A stretch of DNA of 64,000 bases from an uncultured Opitutia bacterium (GTDB lineage Bacteria; Verrucomicrobiota; Verrucomicrobiia; Opitutales; Opitutaceae), in NCBI GenBank assembly GCA_903834135.1, contig CAILHZ010000016.1:62001-126000 (forward strand), written 5' to 3'. How positions within the stretch are numbered: position 1 is the stretch's first letter; each line of letters begins with the position of its first letter. A program made the translations under genes and the position numbers. Of this stretch, positions 27,657-35,911 are shown one piece after another. Under the pieces are notes generated by a model. That model had not been told where the DNA came from, ran no database searches, and saw nothing but the letters and a program-made list of their open reading frames with translations.

Positions 27657-29291
27657 ATGCGAGGTAGTCTAAGCACTTGCTTTAATAGGTGTGTGAATAC
27701 ATCTCAAATCAAGGTGCAACGCCTAGCTTTACTCACTCTAGCGCTACTATCACCTCAGGTACGTGCTAATATCAGTGCGCCTGCAAATGAATCAAACAAG
27801 CAAGCTAGTGTTGCGCTATGGTCAAATGCAAATCCTACAGCCCTAGAGCAAGATGCTCTCGAGCACATCAATCGTCTACGTCACAATCCTGTTACTGAAT
27901 TAACACGGATTTTTGCCCGTTATTCTTTAGATCCCAAAATTACTGCGCTACTTAAGCCCTATCAACAGCGTGGCTTAAGTGGCCAACTCGAATCACTCGA
28001 TATCACAGCAGCCAGACTCCTTGCCACAATTTCAGCGGAATATGATTCGCGTAAAAAAGTACTCTTAATGAGTGCAGCGCCACTATGCTTATACCCTCTT
28101 TTCAAGCAGCGTGCTACAAATCTAAGAGAGGTGTTTTACTCCTACGAGGTAGCTAGTAAAGTAGCGAATTCGAGCGCTATATTTAATCCTATCTATCCAG
28201 GTACTCAACAACCTCCCACCTATTTATTTAGCCCTATCATTCTCTTTAGTAATACCTATAGCGATATGCCACTGTCATCATGGAGTGGTCCTAACGCTAC
28301 TAACGGCATAGTGACTTTCGGACCGTATGGTGGTAATGAAACCATGGTTACATGGACTGATTTATCAACAGAAGGAGGCATTGATCTAGACGCTTGGTGT
28401 GCTTTTTTATTTTTAAGCCAAGATTATCCAGCATTATTTGCACAGGGACCATACACCCCCAGTTTAGCACTAGGAAATGGACGCTTAGCGGGAGTTGATA
28501 TTTCGAATCGAACAGGAAGTCCTGGTAATGGGGATTTAATTCTCACTATAGATATCGGAGATCCCCAGGCTTTTACCTCGGGTAGTGATTTACCATACGG
28601 CCCAGTAGATACCGTTTTTATTACAGGAGTTGTCTATAATGACTTAAATGTTAACGGGGTATATGACTCAGGTGAGGGCGTCGCTAATGTTAATGTTTCA
28701 ACTCCAACTAGTCCCTACCAGGCAGTCACTTCTATATCCGGCGGTTACTGTATTCCCGTAGCACGCAATACAGGGCAAGTGCTTATTACAATTCAAAGTG
28801 CGTATGGAAATCAGAGCCAAAGCGTAAGTGTGGGTGAGGATAATACAAAAGCAGATTTCTTAATTTATAATCCTTTAAATAATTCACCTCTCACAAATCT
28901 ATCTGCACGATCATTTGTAGGTGGCCCTAATAATCCATTGATAGCTGGGTTTGTTATAGCAGGTAACCAAAACAGTTCAGTCTTGATTAGAGGTGTTGGG
29001 CCAACACTTTCGCAATTTGGTGTTACCGATGCCTTACCAAGCCCCAAACTTATTATTTACAATTCCCAAGGTCAGACAATTGCTCAAAATTCGGGCTGGT
29101 TTACTAACTTAAACGCAAATCAGCTTTCTAGTGTTTTTGCAGAAGTAGGTGCATTCTCTTTACCCAATTCGAGTGCAGACTGTGCACTACTGCTTAACTT
29201 GATTCCAGGGTGTTATACAGCACAAGTGGTGAGCACGAATACATCTACAGGACAAGCAATGATTGAAATTTATCACGTGCCATCAACGTGA
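27657..29291 (+). CDS. Secreted CAP-like/SdrD-like surface protein with Opitutae C-terminal module
   Basis: This 544-residue protein shows three parts. After a signal peptide (QRLALLTLALLSPQVRA), residues about 55-310 start like a CAP/SCP domain (LEQDALEHINRLRHNPVTEL). A SdrD-type B repeat follows (about 325-400, TGVVYNDLNVNGVYDSGEGVANVNV). Residues 410-544 form a module seen repeatedly in Opitutae surface proteins: LSARSFVGG, LIAGFVIAG, SSVLIRGVGPTLSQFGV. ATG 27657 or GTG 27696 could be the start. It overlaps the next gene by 4 bp (GTGA) and should be co-translated with it. The function is probably adhesion or an extracellular enzyme, unproven. Confidence 0.72.
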   Translation: MRGSLSTCFNRCVNTSQIKVQRLALLTLALLSPQVRANISAPANESNKQASVALWSNANPTALEQDALEHINRLRHNPVTELTRIFARYSLDPKITALLKPYQQRGLSGQLESLDITAARLLATISAEYDSRKKVLLMSAAPLCLYPLFKQRATNLREVFYSYEVASKVANSSAIFNPIYPGTQQPPTYLFSPIILFSNTYSDMPLSSWSGPNATNGIVTFGPYGGNETMVTWTDLSTEGGIDLDAWCAFLFLSQDYPALFAQGPYTPSLALGNGRLAGVDISNRTGSPGNGDLILTIDIGDPQAFTSGSDLPYGPVDTVFITGVVYNDLNVNGVYDSGEGVANVNVSTPTSPYQAVTSISGGYCIPVARNTGQVLITIQSAYGNQSQSVSVGEDNTKADFLIYNPLNNSPLTNLSARSFVGGPNNPLIAGFVIAGNQNSSVLIRGVGPTLSQFGVTDALPSPKLIIYNSQGQTIAQNSGWFTNLNANQLSSVFAEVGAFSLPNSSADCALLLNLIPGCYTAQVVSTNTSTGQAMIEIYHVPST

Positions 29292-31261
29292 ATAAAAATT
29301 TCGAGCACCTGCTCAAGCTTTTGAGCCAATGCATTTATTTTAGTTTGATTAGTTTAACATGTCAGGCTCAGGATTTTATGCCGAGCTTAAGCAATGCTCC
29401 TGACACAGGTAAGCCCTATGCAATTTTACCAGCATCAGCCATAAGTGAGCAGTTCTACGGCATTAGCCATGCTGAAAGTTCACTCAGCCTTACTCCTGTA
29501 TCTTTAAATTCAGGGGCTGCTGACATCATTTTAAGCGTGAATATCAATCCTTGGATTTCACGAAGTTCAGAAGGCATATTCTTTGCGGAATATTGGGTCG
29601 AAAAAATTGATCCCTCTACAAATGCAGTATCTGTTGCAAGCTATAGCGGTGTTATCGCAATCAATGTAAATAGTGGCACTTCAGCAAGCGCTTCCTGGAA
29701 TTGGAGTACTGAGCTAAACGCCGTGCAGTACGGCACCACATTCCGAGTCTTCGGATATTGCTATATGTACAACCAAGGAGGCGGGCAGCAGGGAGAATTT
29801 GCACTGTTTTCTTCATTTGGATCAGCACGCGTTTCCTTTCCAAAGCAAATGCCGATGCCTACATCTTCCTCAGCAACAATTGTTTTTGGTCAGACATTCA
29901 CACCCAGTATTAATTCAGACATGGGTCCATATGGTCTAGTTTACCAAATTACAGGGCAAACTCCGTTACTAGACGCAAATAATGCGTGGAATCCTCCCAC
30001 CGCTGGCACCTACACTTTTACAGTAGGTCAATTAAGTGACGCTTCATATTACGGAAATACAAACGATCCTATCTGGGGTAATCTTGAACTAAATTCTACC
30101 CCTTACACTCTCAAAGTCACATCACTTACTACACCCAGTATAAATTCATTTAACGATTCTATAATAGTGGGCACCCCTTGGAGCCCTACCTATACAACTA
30201 CAAGTCCTGATGCTGGACCAGCTGTATTTTGTGTCGTTGGAGAAACAAACTTTGGAACTTCCGGAATACCCACTCAATCATGGACACCCAAAACAGCCGG
30301 CAATTACACCTTCTATGTAGGCCAACAAATTCTTAATTCTAATTATCAGTCTAGTATTAGTGACCCGATACTTGGCGCTATGGTATTAAATTTTACTCCA
30401 TACACAGTTACCGTATTACGAAATTCACAATCAGTCTTATCCACAAATGCTACAGTTACGTTAGGTAATGCCTTCACTCCAACTTTTATCACTAATTCTG
30501 CTTCTGGTTCAGATTTATTTCAGTTTTGTATCATTAATCATACAAATTACGACGGTGGTGGATCACAAAATCAAGGCACATTAGATCCCAGCCAAAACAA
30601 CACATGGGTCCCTAGCTGGACTGCTTCTGAGCCAGGAGTATATTATTTTACAGTAGCAGAAAACGGAAACGATCAGTTTAGCCCATATAATCCGGGTACT
30701 GAATATACCTTAACTGTAAATGCACCGCCAAAACCTGCGCCAGTAGAACCGGTTGTAATACCACAAATACCAGTATCACCGGTTGTAATCACGCCAGTAA
30801 TATCCCAACCCATCACACCTGTGATATTCACACCAGAACCTGTGCCAGCAGTAACAGTAACACAAGTAATTGCACCGCCAGTAATATCCCAACCCACCAC
30901 ACCTGTTACAATTACTCCAACACCTACAACAGTCATTACTCAGGAGATCCCATTTGAACCAGAAGTTGTCACTGCTGTTACTTACACTACACCAGTGACT
31001 CCAACGACACCTATTGCACTAGTCAGTACGCCACCTGTTGTTTTGAAATACGATATTACACGCATTCGCTTCAATTTACCCGGGCATGACGCCTTTATTA
31101 CTGCACCTGGAAAAATGGGCCACATCTCATATATTTGGACTGACCCAAGCCTTCTGAGTATCAAACCTTGGCAAGTTTTCTCAAATCCAACCCAACTTGA
31201 ATGGACCATAAGCAACTTTAAGCTACCTGAAGCTCCTTTGGCTAAAATTTCAAACCACTAA
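29288..31261 (+). CDS. Large secreted protein: three Ig-like repeats, Pro/Val linker, C-terminal module
   Basis: This 657-residue protein is not a recognised family. A signal peptide (LLSQCIYFSLISLTCQAQ) is followed by a unique N-terminal domain (about 30-190) and three related domains of about 95-100 residues, each with TFTP/AFTP-type start, W-x-P-x-TAGxYTFxVG core and YTLxV end (about 195-280, 285-375 and 380-475). A Pro/Val/Thr-rich linker (about 480-590) and a 60-residue C-terminal part follow. The GTG start overlaps the preceding stop by 4 bp. It is likely to extend from the cell surface. Confidence 0.7.
   Translation: MNKNFEHLLKLLSQCIYFSLISLTCQAQDFMPSLSNAPDTGKPYAILPASAISEQFYGISHAESSLSLTPVSLNSGAADIILSVNINPWISRSSEGIFFAEYWVEKIDPSTNAVSVASYSGVIAINVNSGTSASASWNWSTELNAVQYGTTFRVFGYCYMYNQGGGQQGEFALFSSFGSARVSFPKQMPMPTSSSATIVFGQTFTPSINSDMGPYGLVYQITGQTPLLDANNAWNPPTAGTYTFTVGQLSDASYYGNTNDPIWGNLELNSTPYTLKVTSLTTPSINSFNDSIIVGTPWSPTYTTTSPDAGPAVFCVVGETNFGTSGIPTQSWTPKTAGNYTFYVGQQILNSNYQSSISDPILGAMVLNFTPYTVTVLRNSQSVLSTNATVTLGNAFTPTFITNSASGSDLFQFCIINHTNYDGGGSQNQGTLDPSQNNTWVPSWTASEPGVYYFTVAENGNDQFSPYNPGTEYTLTVNAPPKPAPVEPVVIPQIPVSPVVITPVISQPITPVIFTPEPVPAVTVTQVIAPPVISQPTTPVTITPTPTTVITQEIPFEPEVVTAVTYTTPVTPTTPIALVSTPPVVLKYDITRIRFNLPGHDAFITAPGKMGHISYIWTDPSLLSIKPWQVFSNPTQLEWTISNFKLPEAPLAKISNH
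30793..30906 (+). repeat. 30-bp direct repeat in the Pro/Val linker
   Basis: Two 30-bp copies, 30793-30822 and 30877-30906, are 29/30 identical and 84 bp apart (28 codons). Each encodes PVISQP followed by I/T-TPV. They suggest recent tandem expansion of the linker. Confidence 0.8.
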
Positions 31262-31311
31262 AGAAACACGCTCGAAATTAGTGAATGACTCGGTCATGAC
31301 TAAGGTGAACC

Positions 31312-32019
31312 ATGAGTGCTCTTCCTATTCTTAGCGTTAGCGAACTCACCAAAACCTATCCTACTACATCGGGTCCCTTAACAGTGCTTCACACGGTAAG
31401 TTTCGACCTTGAAGCAGGTACTAGCCTAGCGATCGTTGGCCCCAGCGGAAGCGGCAAAACAACACTCCTAGGGCTATGTGCTGGCTTAGATTATCCTTCG
31501 AGTGGCTCAGTCTGTCTCGCTGGCTCAAAATTAGAACAATTAGATGAAGACGGAAGAGCGCGTGTAAGAAATCTGAACGTAGGCTTTGTTTTTCAGAATT
31601 TTCAACTCATCCCAACTCTGAGTGCACGAGAAAATATACTTATTCCCTTAGAATTAAGAGAAGAATCAAATGAAGTTAGAGCGGGCTACGAAGTACTCGC
31701 AGATGAACTCCTTGAGCGCGTGGGCTTGAGTGCACGCGCAAACCACTACCCTATTCAACTTTCGGGAGGCGAACAACAGCGTGTCGCACTGGCACGTGCT
31801 TTTATCAATAATCCTAAAATATTATTCTGCGACGAACCTACTGGGAATTTAGATTCTGAGAATGCAACCGCTATGATCGATTTGATCTTTGGCCTTAATT
31901 TAGAAAAGCAAACCACTTTAGTTCTAGTGACACATGACAGCGATCTGGCAAAAAGGTGTAAGCGTATTTTGCGTTTTCGCAGTGGAAAAATAATTAGCGA
32001 TTCAAATCACTTAGCCTAG
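31312..32019 (+). CDS. LolD/YbbA-type ABC transporter ATP-binding protein
   Basis: The 235-residue ATPase has Walker A GPSGSGKTTLL (about 44-54), the Q-loop VFQNFQLIP, signature LSGGEQQRVALARAF, Walker B ILFCDEPTGNLD and the H-loop VLVTHD. NFQLIPTLSARENI and EPTGNLD are typical of the MacB/LolD/YbbA group, whose partner is an FtsX-like permease. No such permease is adjacent. An AAGGTG lies 5 bp before the ATG, one of the few clear Shine-Dalgarno sites in the window. Confidence 0.92.
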   Translation: MSALPILSVSELTKTYPTTSGPLTVLHTVSFDLEAGTSLAIVGPSGSGKTTLLGLCAGLDYPSSGSVCLAGSKLEQLDEDGRARVRNLNVGFVFQNFQLIPTLSARENILIPLELREESNEVRAGYEVLADELLERVGLSARANHYPIQLSGGEQQRVALARAFINNPKILFCDEPTGNLDSENATAMIDLIFGLNLEKQTTLVLVTHDSDLAKRCKRILRFRSGKIISDSNHLA

Positions 32020-32070
32020 TACGTTTATACGTTTGCAAGGGACTTTATTATAGCTCAAGTCCTTTCAGCG

Positions 32071-33189
32071 ATGCGCTTAAACTCATCTCTTCTGATACCA
32101 CTATTTGTAAGTGCCTTATTGGCACTTAAATTTAATACACCCACCTACGGCCAGGGTGCATCGTCTGATCATACACCGTATTTGATCTCAAGAACCTCGG
32201 AGGATCCAGCAACGCTTATTCACCAAGCAAATAAAGTTTTAAAAACACCAATCACTACACTTCTTGATAGAAAAGGAAGTGCTCCCTCAGGAAATCCTCA
32301 CGATTATTTTAGTTTCGCTCGCTACTGGTGGCCAGATCCCTCTTCTTCCAATGGCCTACCCTACATCCAGCATGATGGTCACGTTAATCAGCACCAAGTA
32401 GATCAAGGCGATGGTCAACGTTTAGGCCATATGATCTCTTCTGTTGAGACACTTTCCCTAGCTTGGTATTCCACCCATAACCCAGAGTATTCCAATCAAG
32501 CAGGCAACTGGCTACGCGCTTGGTTTGTAAATCCAAGCACTAGTATGACACCTAATCTTGAATACTCTCAAATTCACTTAGGTAGGAATAAAAATCACGG
32601 TAATAATGCGGGTGTACTAGATGGAAGAGGTTTATCTAAATTAGTAGACGCTTTACGCATCCTTAAAGACTCGAATGCACTGACTCAAGAAGAGGATAAA
32701 GTAATCACAACTTGGTTTAAATCATATTACACGTGGCTTATGCATTCGAAGTTAGGCAAGGGTGAGCATGCAGCGACCAACAACCACGGAAGCTGGTTCC
32801 TAGTACAAGCTATCTCCATTGCTCGCTACATAGGCGACGATGCAGGTGCACTTAATCTGGCCTTAGAAGATAAGAAACGTATCGAAAATCAAATCGAGCC
32901 TGATGGCAGACAACCACTTGAATTGCGCCGCACAGACGGCTTAAGCTACAGTATATTTAATCTACAGGCTCAACTTTATGTTGCTCAACTGAGTTTACCC
33001 TTAGGAGTCGATCTATGGCACTACACTTCACCTCGAGGTGGCAGCTTAACTAAAGCTATTGAATTTTTAAAACCTTACAACGATGACCCAAGTAAATGGA
33101 AAACAAACCAACTCAAAGGTATGCATCAAGGTTTTCTGGACGATATAGTCAAACAAGCTGCAGCTTTTGATAAAAAGCAGCCTACTTAA
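32071..33189 (+). CDS. Exported alginate lyase family protein
   Basis: The 372-residue protein has a signal peptide (LLIPLFVSALLALKF...YGQGA). The domain fits the PL5-like alginate lyase superfamily (alpha/alpha toroid): SFARYWWPDPS, NNHGSWFLVQAISIARYIG and RRTDGLSYSIFNLQ carry the Asn-His, Arg and Tyr positions expected in that fold. It probably cleaves a uronic-acid polysaccharide in the periplasm, though alginate itself is not proven. It lies between an orphan ABC ATPase and a DUF167 gene. Confidence 0.82.
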   Translation: MRLNSSLLIPLFVSALLALKFNTPTYGQGASSDHTPYLISRTSEDPATLIHQANKVLKTPITTLLDRKGSAPSGNPHDYFSFARYWWPDPSSSNGLPYIQHDGHVNQHQVDQGDGQRLGHMISSVETLSLAWYSTHNPEYSNQAGNWLRAWFVNPSTSMTPNLEYSQIHLGRNKNHGNNAGVLDGRGLSKLVDALRILKDSNALTQEEDKVITTWFKSYYTWLMHSKLGKGEHAATNNHGSWFLVQAISIARYIGDDAGALNLALEDKKRIENQIEPDGRQPLELRRTDGLSYSIFNLQAQLYVAQLSLPLGVDLWHYTSPRGGSLTKAIEFLKPYNDDPSKWKTNQLKGMHQGFLDDIVKQAAAFDKKQPT

Positions 33190-33197
33190 TCTGCACC

Positions 33198-33485
33198 GTG
33201 GCCTTATCCTGCACACTCGCTTTAAAGATAATACCTAACGCCTCACGCTCTCAAATCGTAGGCTGGATGGGGACATCACTTAAAGTGAAAGTAAGTGCAC
33301 CTGCACTTGAGGGAAAAGCTAATGACAGTATCTGCAAATATTTAGCCGAACAACTGGGTCTTCACAGAAATGCTGTTATTTTAGCCCAGGGCAATAAATC
33401 TAGCCTCAAGGTCGTTCGCATTTCTGGACTTGATGCAACTACGGTTAAATCAAGAGTAAATTTAATTTTAGCCAAATCAGATTAG
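33198..33485 (+). CDS. DUF167/YggU-family protein
   Basis: This small 95-residue protein matches the DUF167 fold: LALKIIPNASRSQIVGW, LKVKVSAPALEGKANDSICKYLAEQLGL, AVILAQGNKSSLKVVRISGLD. The family's cellular role is unsettled. The start is GTG at 33198. It follows the lyase gene by 8 bp and ends close to lexA, which is convergent. Confidence 0.88.
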   Translation: MALSCTLALKIIPNASRSQIVGWMGTSLKVKVSAPALEGKANDSICKYLAEQLGLHRNAVILAQGNKSSLKVVRISGLDATTVKSRVNLILAKSD

Positions 33486-33510
33486 AATTATTACAGTACT
33501 TGATACTAAC

Positions 33511-34131
33511 TTATCTGAGCTGTCTTCTAATCAGACCAATTAATACACCTTGGGCTTCAAGCGTTTCTTCAGGAATGAAATCTTTATATTTTTTATTTGC
33601 GGCACGTAATGCAGCACGTCCCCTGACTTGTACTAACTGTTTTAGAGTTGTTGTTGTTCCATCTACAAGAGCTGCAATAATGTCACCCATCTGAGGTTCT
33701 CTCCTTACTAAGATAGCGAGATCGCCATCTAGAATATGTGCATCAATCATTGAATCTCCGCTAACGCGCAGTCCCCACATCTGGTTAGCTTTAGGCGTGT
33801 TAATTCCAAAAAGACCAGGGTTAAAAGGAATAATCTCAACAGGCTCTTGTTCCTGCATAGCTGGAAGCCCAGCAGGAATTGTCCCATAAACAGGAAGATC
33901 AAATAAATGCGTCTGGATTTCTGTGGCCTTTAACCCCCAGACACGTCCCGCCAATTGCTCAATCATGCCTTTGTTGGCTAACGATCTTAAATGTCCCATA
34001 ACCGCAGTCTGACTTGCGAATTGAAAATGCCTTTGAATCTCACGCGTAGAAGGAGGTACCCCTTTCTCAGCTTGGAACGTGCTGATATACTCAAGTACTT
34101 GATGCTGACGTTCGGTTAATAGTCTACTCAT
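33511..34131 (-). CDS. lexA: SOS repressor LexA
   Basis: The 206-residue protein has an N-terminal winged helix (LLTERQHQVLEYISTFQAEKGVPPSTREIQRHF...VMGHLRSLANKGMI) and a C-terminal S24 peptidase fold. Self-cleavage should occur at A87-G88 (TIPAGLP), with Ser127 (SGDSM) and Lys164 (TTTTLKQL) as catalytic dyad. It represses DNA-repair genes until RecA filaments trigger cleavage. The ATG at 34131 is preferred over a TTG at 34146 because the operator palindrome overlaps the latter. Autoregulation is likely. Confidence 0.93.
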   Translation of the reverse strand: MSRLLTERQHQVLEYISTFQAEKGVPPSTREIQRHFQFASQTAVMGHLRSLANKGMIEQLAGRVWGLKATEIQTHLFDLPVYGTIPAGLPAMQEQEPVEIIPFNPGLFGINTPKANQMWGLRVSGDSMIDAHILDGDLAILVRREPQMGDIIAALVDGTTTTLKQLVQVRGRAALRAANKKYKDFIPEETLEAQGVLIGLIRRQLR

Positions 34132-34132
34132 A

Positions 34133-34154
34133 TGAACAGTGTTCAATGAACACT
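34133..34154. promoter_or_regulatory. LexA operator: two overlapping palindromes
   Basis: AGTGTTCAATGAACACT (34138-34154) is a perfect 8+8 palindrome around one base, with TGTTC and GAACA half-sites. It overlaps a second perfect one, TGAACA-G-TGTTCA (34133-34145). Both lie directly before the lexA ATG. This is the expected place and shape for an autoregulatory SOS box. Confidence 0.8.
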
Positions 34155-34189
34155 ATTAAAGACTAAATTACAAGCGCAATCCTCACCGC

Positions 34190-34876
34190 TTAAAACAGCT
34201 CAGGTAATACAATCTCATCTGCCATACACTCAGGACCTTCATTACGTACATTATTAACATAGGTACTTAACCTACGCGCACTCATTTTATCTGGATTATA
34301 ACTCTGGGTTAACCGCTTCACATCGGCTTGATTAAGCGCTTCACCATTTAACCAGTGTTTTGCCGCGTCAGGATTTAAAATAACTGGCATGCGATCATGC
34401 ACACTTCTTACAAGCGCATTAGGCTCCGTCGTTAAAAGACAAAACTGAGCATGTGTATCTACATCTTTTTTTTGCCAAACTCCAGCAAGTGCCATAGCAG
34501 AGTCGTCCTTAAGGGTGAATAAATAAGGCTGTTTACGTTTACCTAAATCTTGAAATTCATAAAATCCGTTCGCTGGAATAATACAGCGAGTAAAAACAAT
34601 CGCTTCTTTAAACGTGGGTAGTTCAGTGACTGTTTCAGAACGGGCATTAGCCAGTACGGAAGATGTTTTTAAAGACTGCGTCTTACTTGTGAAACCCCAC
34701 CGCATACCTTTAAGTACGATACTGCTATTTTCACTAATAATTACTGGGGCTATTTGCGTTAATGCAATATTGTACCGCGGCTTTTGCCATTCAGCTGCAC
34801 TAAGCTTTGCAGCCAACTGTTCAGAGAGTTGATCGATAGCTTTAGTGGGTTCATTTAGAGCGTACCGTACACACAT
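34190..34876 (-). CDS. yedK: SRAP-domain (YedK/HMCES) abasic-site shielding protein
   Basis: The 228-residue protein is the SOS-response-associated peptidase family. After Met removal, Cys2 (MCVRY) is the residue that crosslinks to abasic sites in single-stranded DNA. Other signature stretches are KPRYNIALTQIAPVI, MRWGFTSK, NARSETV, RCIIPANGFYEF and VHDRMPVIL, with the conserved Asn, Glu and His. It lies on the lexA strand; the 58-bp gap to lexA holds the SOS-box palindromes. Whether it is itself LexA-controlled is not shown, as no box is seen upstream of it. Confidence 0.92.
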   Translation of the reverse strand: MCVRYALNEPTKAIDQLSEQLAAKLSAAEWQKPRYNIALTQIAPVIISENSSIVLKGMRWGFTSKTQSLKTSSVLANARSETVTELPTFKEAIVFTRCIIPANGFYEFQDLGKRKQPYLFTLKDDSAMALAGVWQKKDVDTHAQFCLLTTEPNALVRSVHDRMPVILNPDAAKHWLNGEALNQADVKRLTQSYNPDKMSARRLSTYVNNVRNEGPECMADEIVLPELF

Positions 34877-34888
34877 AGCTTCTAAAAA

Positions 34889-35374
34889 TTACTCAATAGG
34901 AGGTATACCCCTACGGAATTCTTCATGTCTAATACGACCACCTGATTCAGCAATGAGGCTTCCGGCAATAAGAGAAGCGATCGCCAAAATAACAACAAGT
35001 CCAGCAAGGAAACGCATTTGAGTAGGTTTTTTATATCCTACTGCAATGGCGGCTAAAGCGATTAGTCCTGTTGCATAAAAAAGCCAACTCCAGTCTTCAG
35101 CCAAGTCACGATGCTGCTTTAAGTAAGCATCACCTACACGATCAGCTAAAGAATAAACACGGTCGTATCCTGCCTCTCCATAGTACGACACAGGCCATAT
35201 CGATAAAGCACACAAGGCAACGAGTGCTAAGCCTATAAAAATAGCGGCTGGTTTATTAAAAACCAAAGCCGCTAAAAGACTTAAAAGACCTATTAACAAA
35301 CCAACAACAGGAAGATGATTAATCAGTACGTGTAAGTACTCAGGCTGTTGGAGAGTCGTTAAAATAGATCCCAT
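34889..35374 (-). CDS. Small polytopic membrane protein (DUF2231-like)
   Basis: The 161-residue protein has about four membrane segments. The N-terminal LHVLINHLPVVGLLIGLLSLLAALV resembles DUF2231-type proteins, with two His near the first helix that could bind heme or metal. EAGYDRVYSLADRVGDAYLKQH lies between helices. The C-terminus RIRHEEFRRGIPPIE is charged. It is 21 bp downstream of a Cys-rich exported protein, so the two probably work together. No function is established. Confidence 0.6.
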   Translation of the reverse strand: MGSILTTLQQPEYLHVLINHLPVVGLLIGLLSLLAALVFNKPAAIFIGLALVALCALSIWPVSYYGEAGYDRVYSLADRVGDAYLKQHRDLAEDWSWLFYATGLIALAAIAVGYKKPTQMRFLAGLVVILAIASLIAGSLIAESGGRIRHEEFRRGIPPIE

Positions 35375-35395
35375 TAGCTATATACAACGTAGTGC

Positions 35396-35767
35396 TTACT
35401 TTTGTAGCACTGCGTTTTCTACCATCTTCATTCCGTTGCGCTCAACGAGCTTACCTGAGACAGTGACTGTTTTTGCAGCAAATGCGACTAGCTCTTCATT
35501 CATTGGCTTATGAGAACCAATAACTAAGTAGAGTTCATTATCAGCAGTTAAAATGCCTACAGGACCACCTGAGCCGATACATTTTGCACAGCAGCCTGCA
35601 TGCTTAGCGCCTTTAGCACCGTGATCAAGATAGCACATTAAATCAACTACTTCACCTGTAACTGCACTTGCCTGATCTGCTGCCATACTTACGCGTGGAG
35701 CTAATAGACCAACTGTTACAACAAGAAGTGCTAAAATTTTTAATAATGATGAGGTAATTGTTTTCAT
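35396..35767 (-). CDS. Exported Cys-rich small protein
   Basis: The ATG at 35767 gives 123 residues. A signal peptide (MKTITSSLLKILALLVVTVGLLAPRVSMAA) is followed by a domain beginning VTGEVVDLMCYLDHGAKGAKHAGCCAKCIGSGGPVGIL. Four Cys and two His in this stretch could bind a metal or heme. The remainder resembles a small beta-barrel (LYLVIGSHKPMNEELVAFAAKTVTVSGKLV). I do not recognise a named family. It is followed by the membrane protein at 34889, likely the same operon. Confidence 0.6.
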   Translation of the reverse strand: MKTITSSLLKILALLVVTVGLLAPRVSMAADQASAVTGEVVDLMCYLDHGAKGAKHAGCCAKCIGSGGPVGILTADNELYLVIGSHKPMNEELVAFAAKTVTVSGKLVERNGMKMVENAVLQK

Positions 35768-35911
35768 ATGATATTGGAATACTACAACAGGATTTCTTGA
35801 GCCTGTCAAACGCCGGGTATTAGTTATTGAGCGTCATGTTGAAACAGCTTACTCTTATGTACGTCTCACCAGCTATACGTTTGCTACGAATTACCCCCTA
35901 TCAAGCCCCTT

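Noticed and set aside
30673-30936. Gly/Val-rich minus-strand frame resembling a repeat protein
   Set aside because: It is the reverse complement of the Pro/Val linker in the secreted protein and has no support as a gene.
30742-30960. Possible CRISPR array from repeated CCAGTAATATCCCAACCC
   Set aside because: Only two copies, in frame within a coding linker, with no regular spacers and no cas genes.
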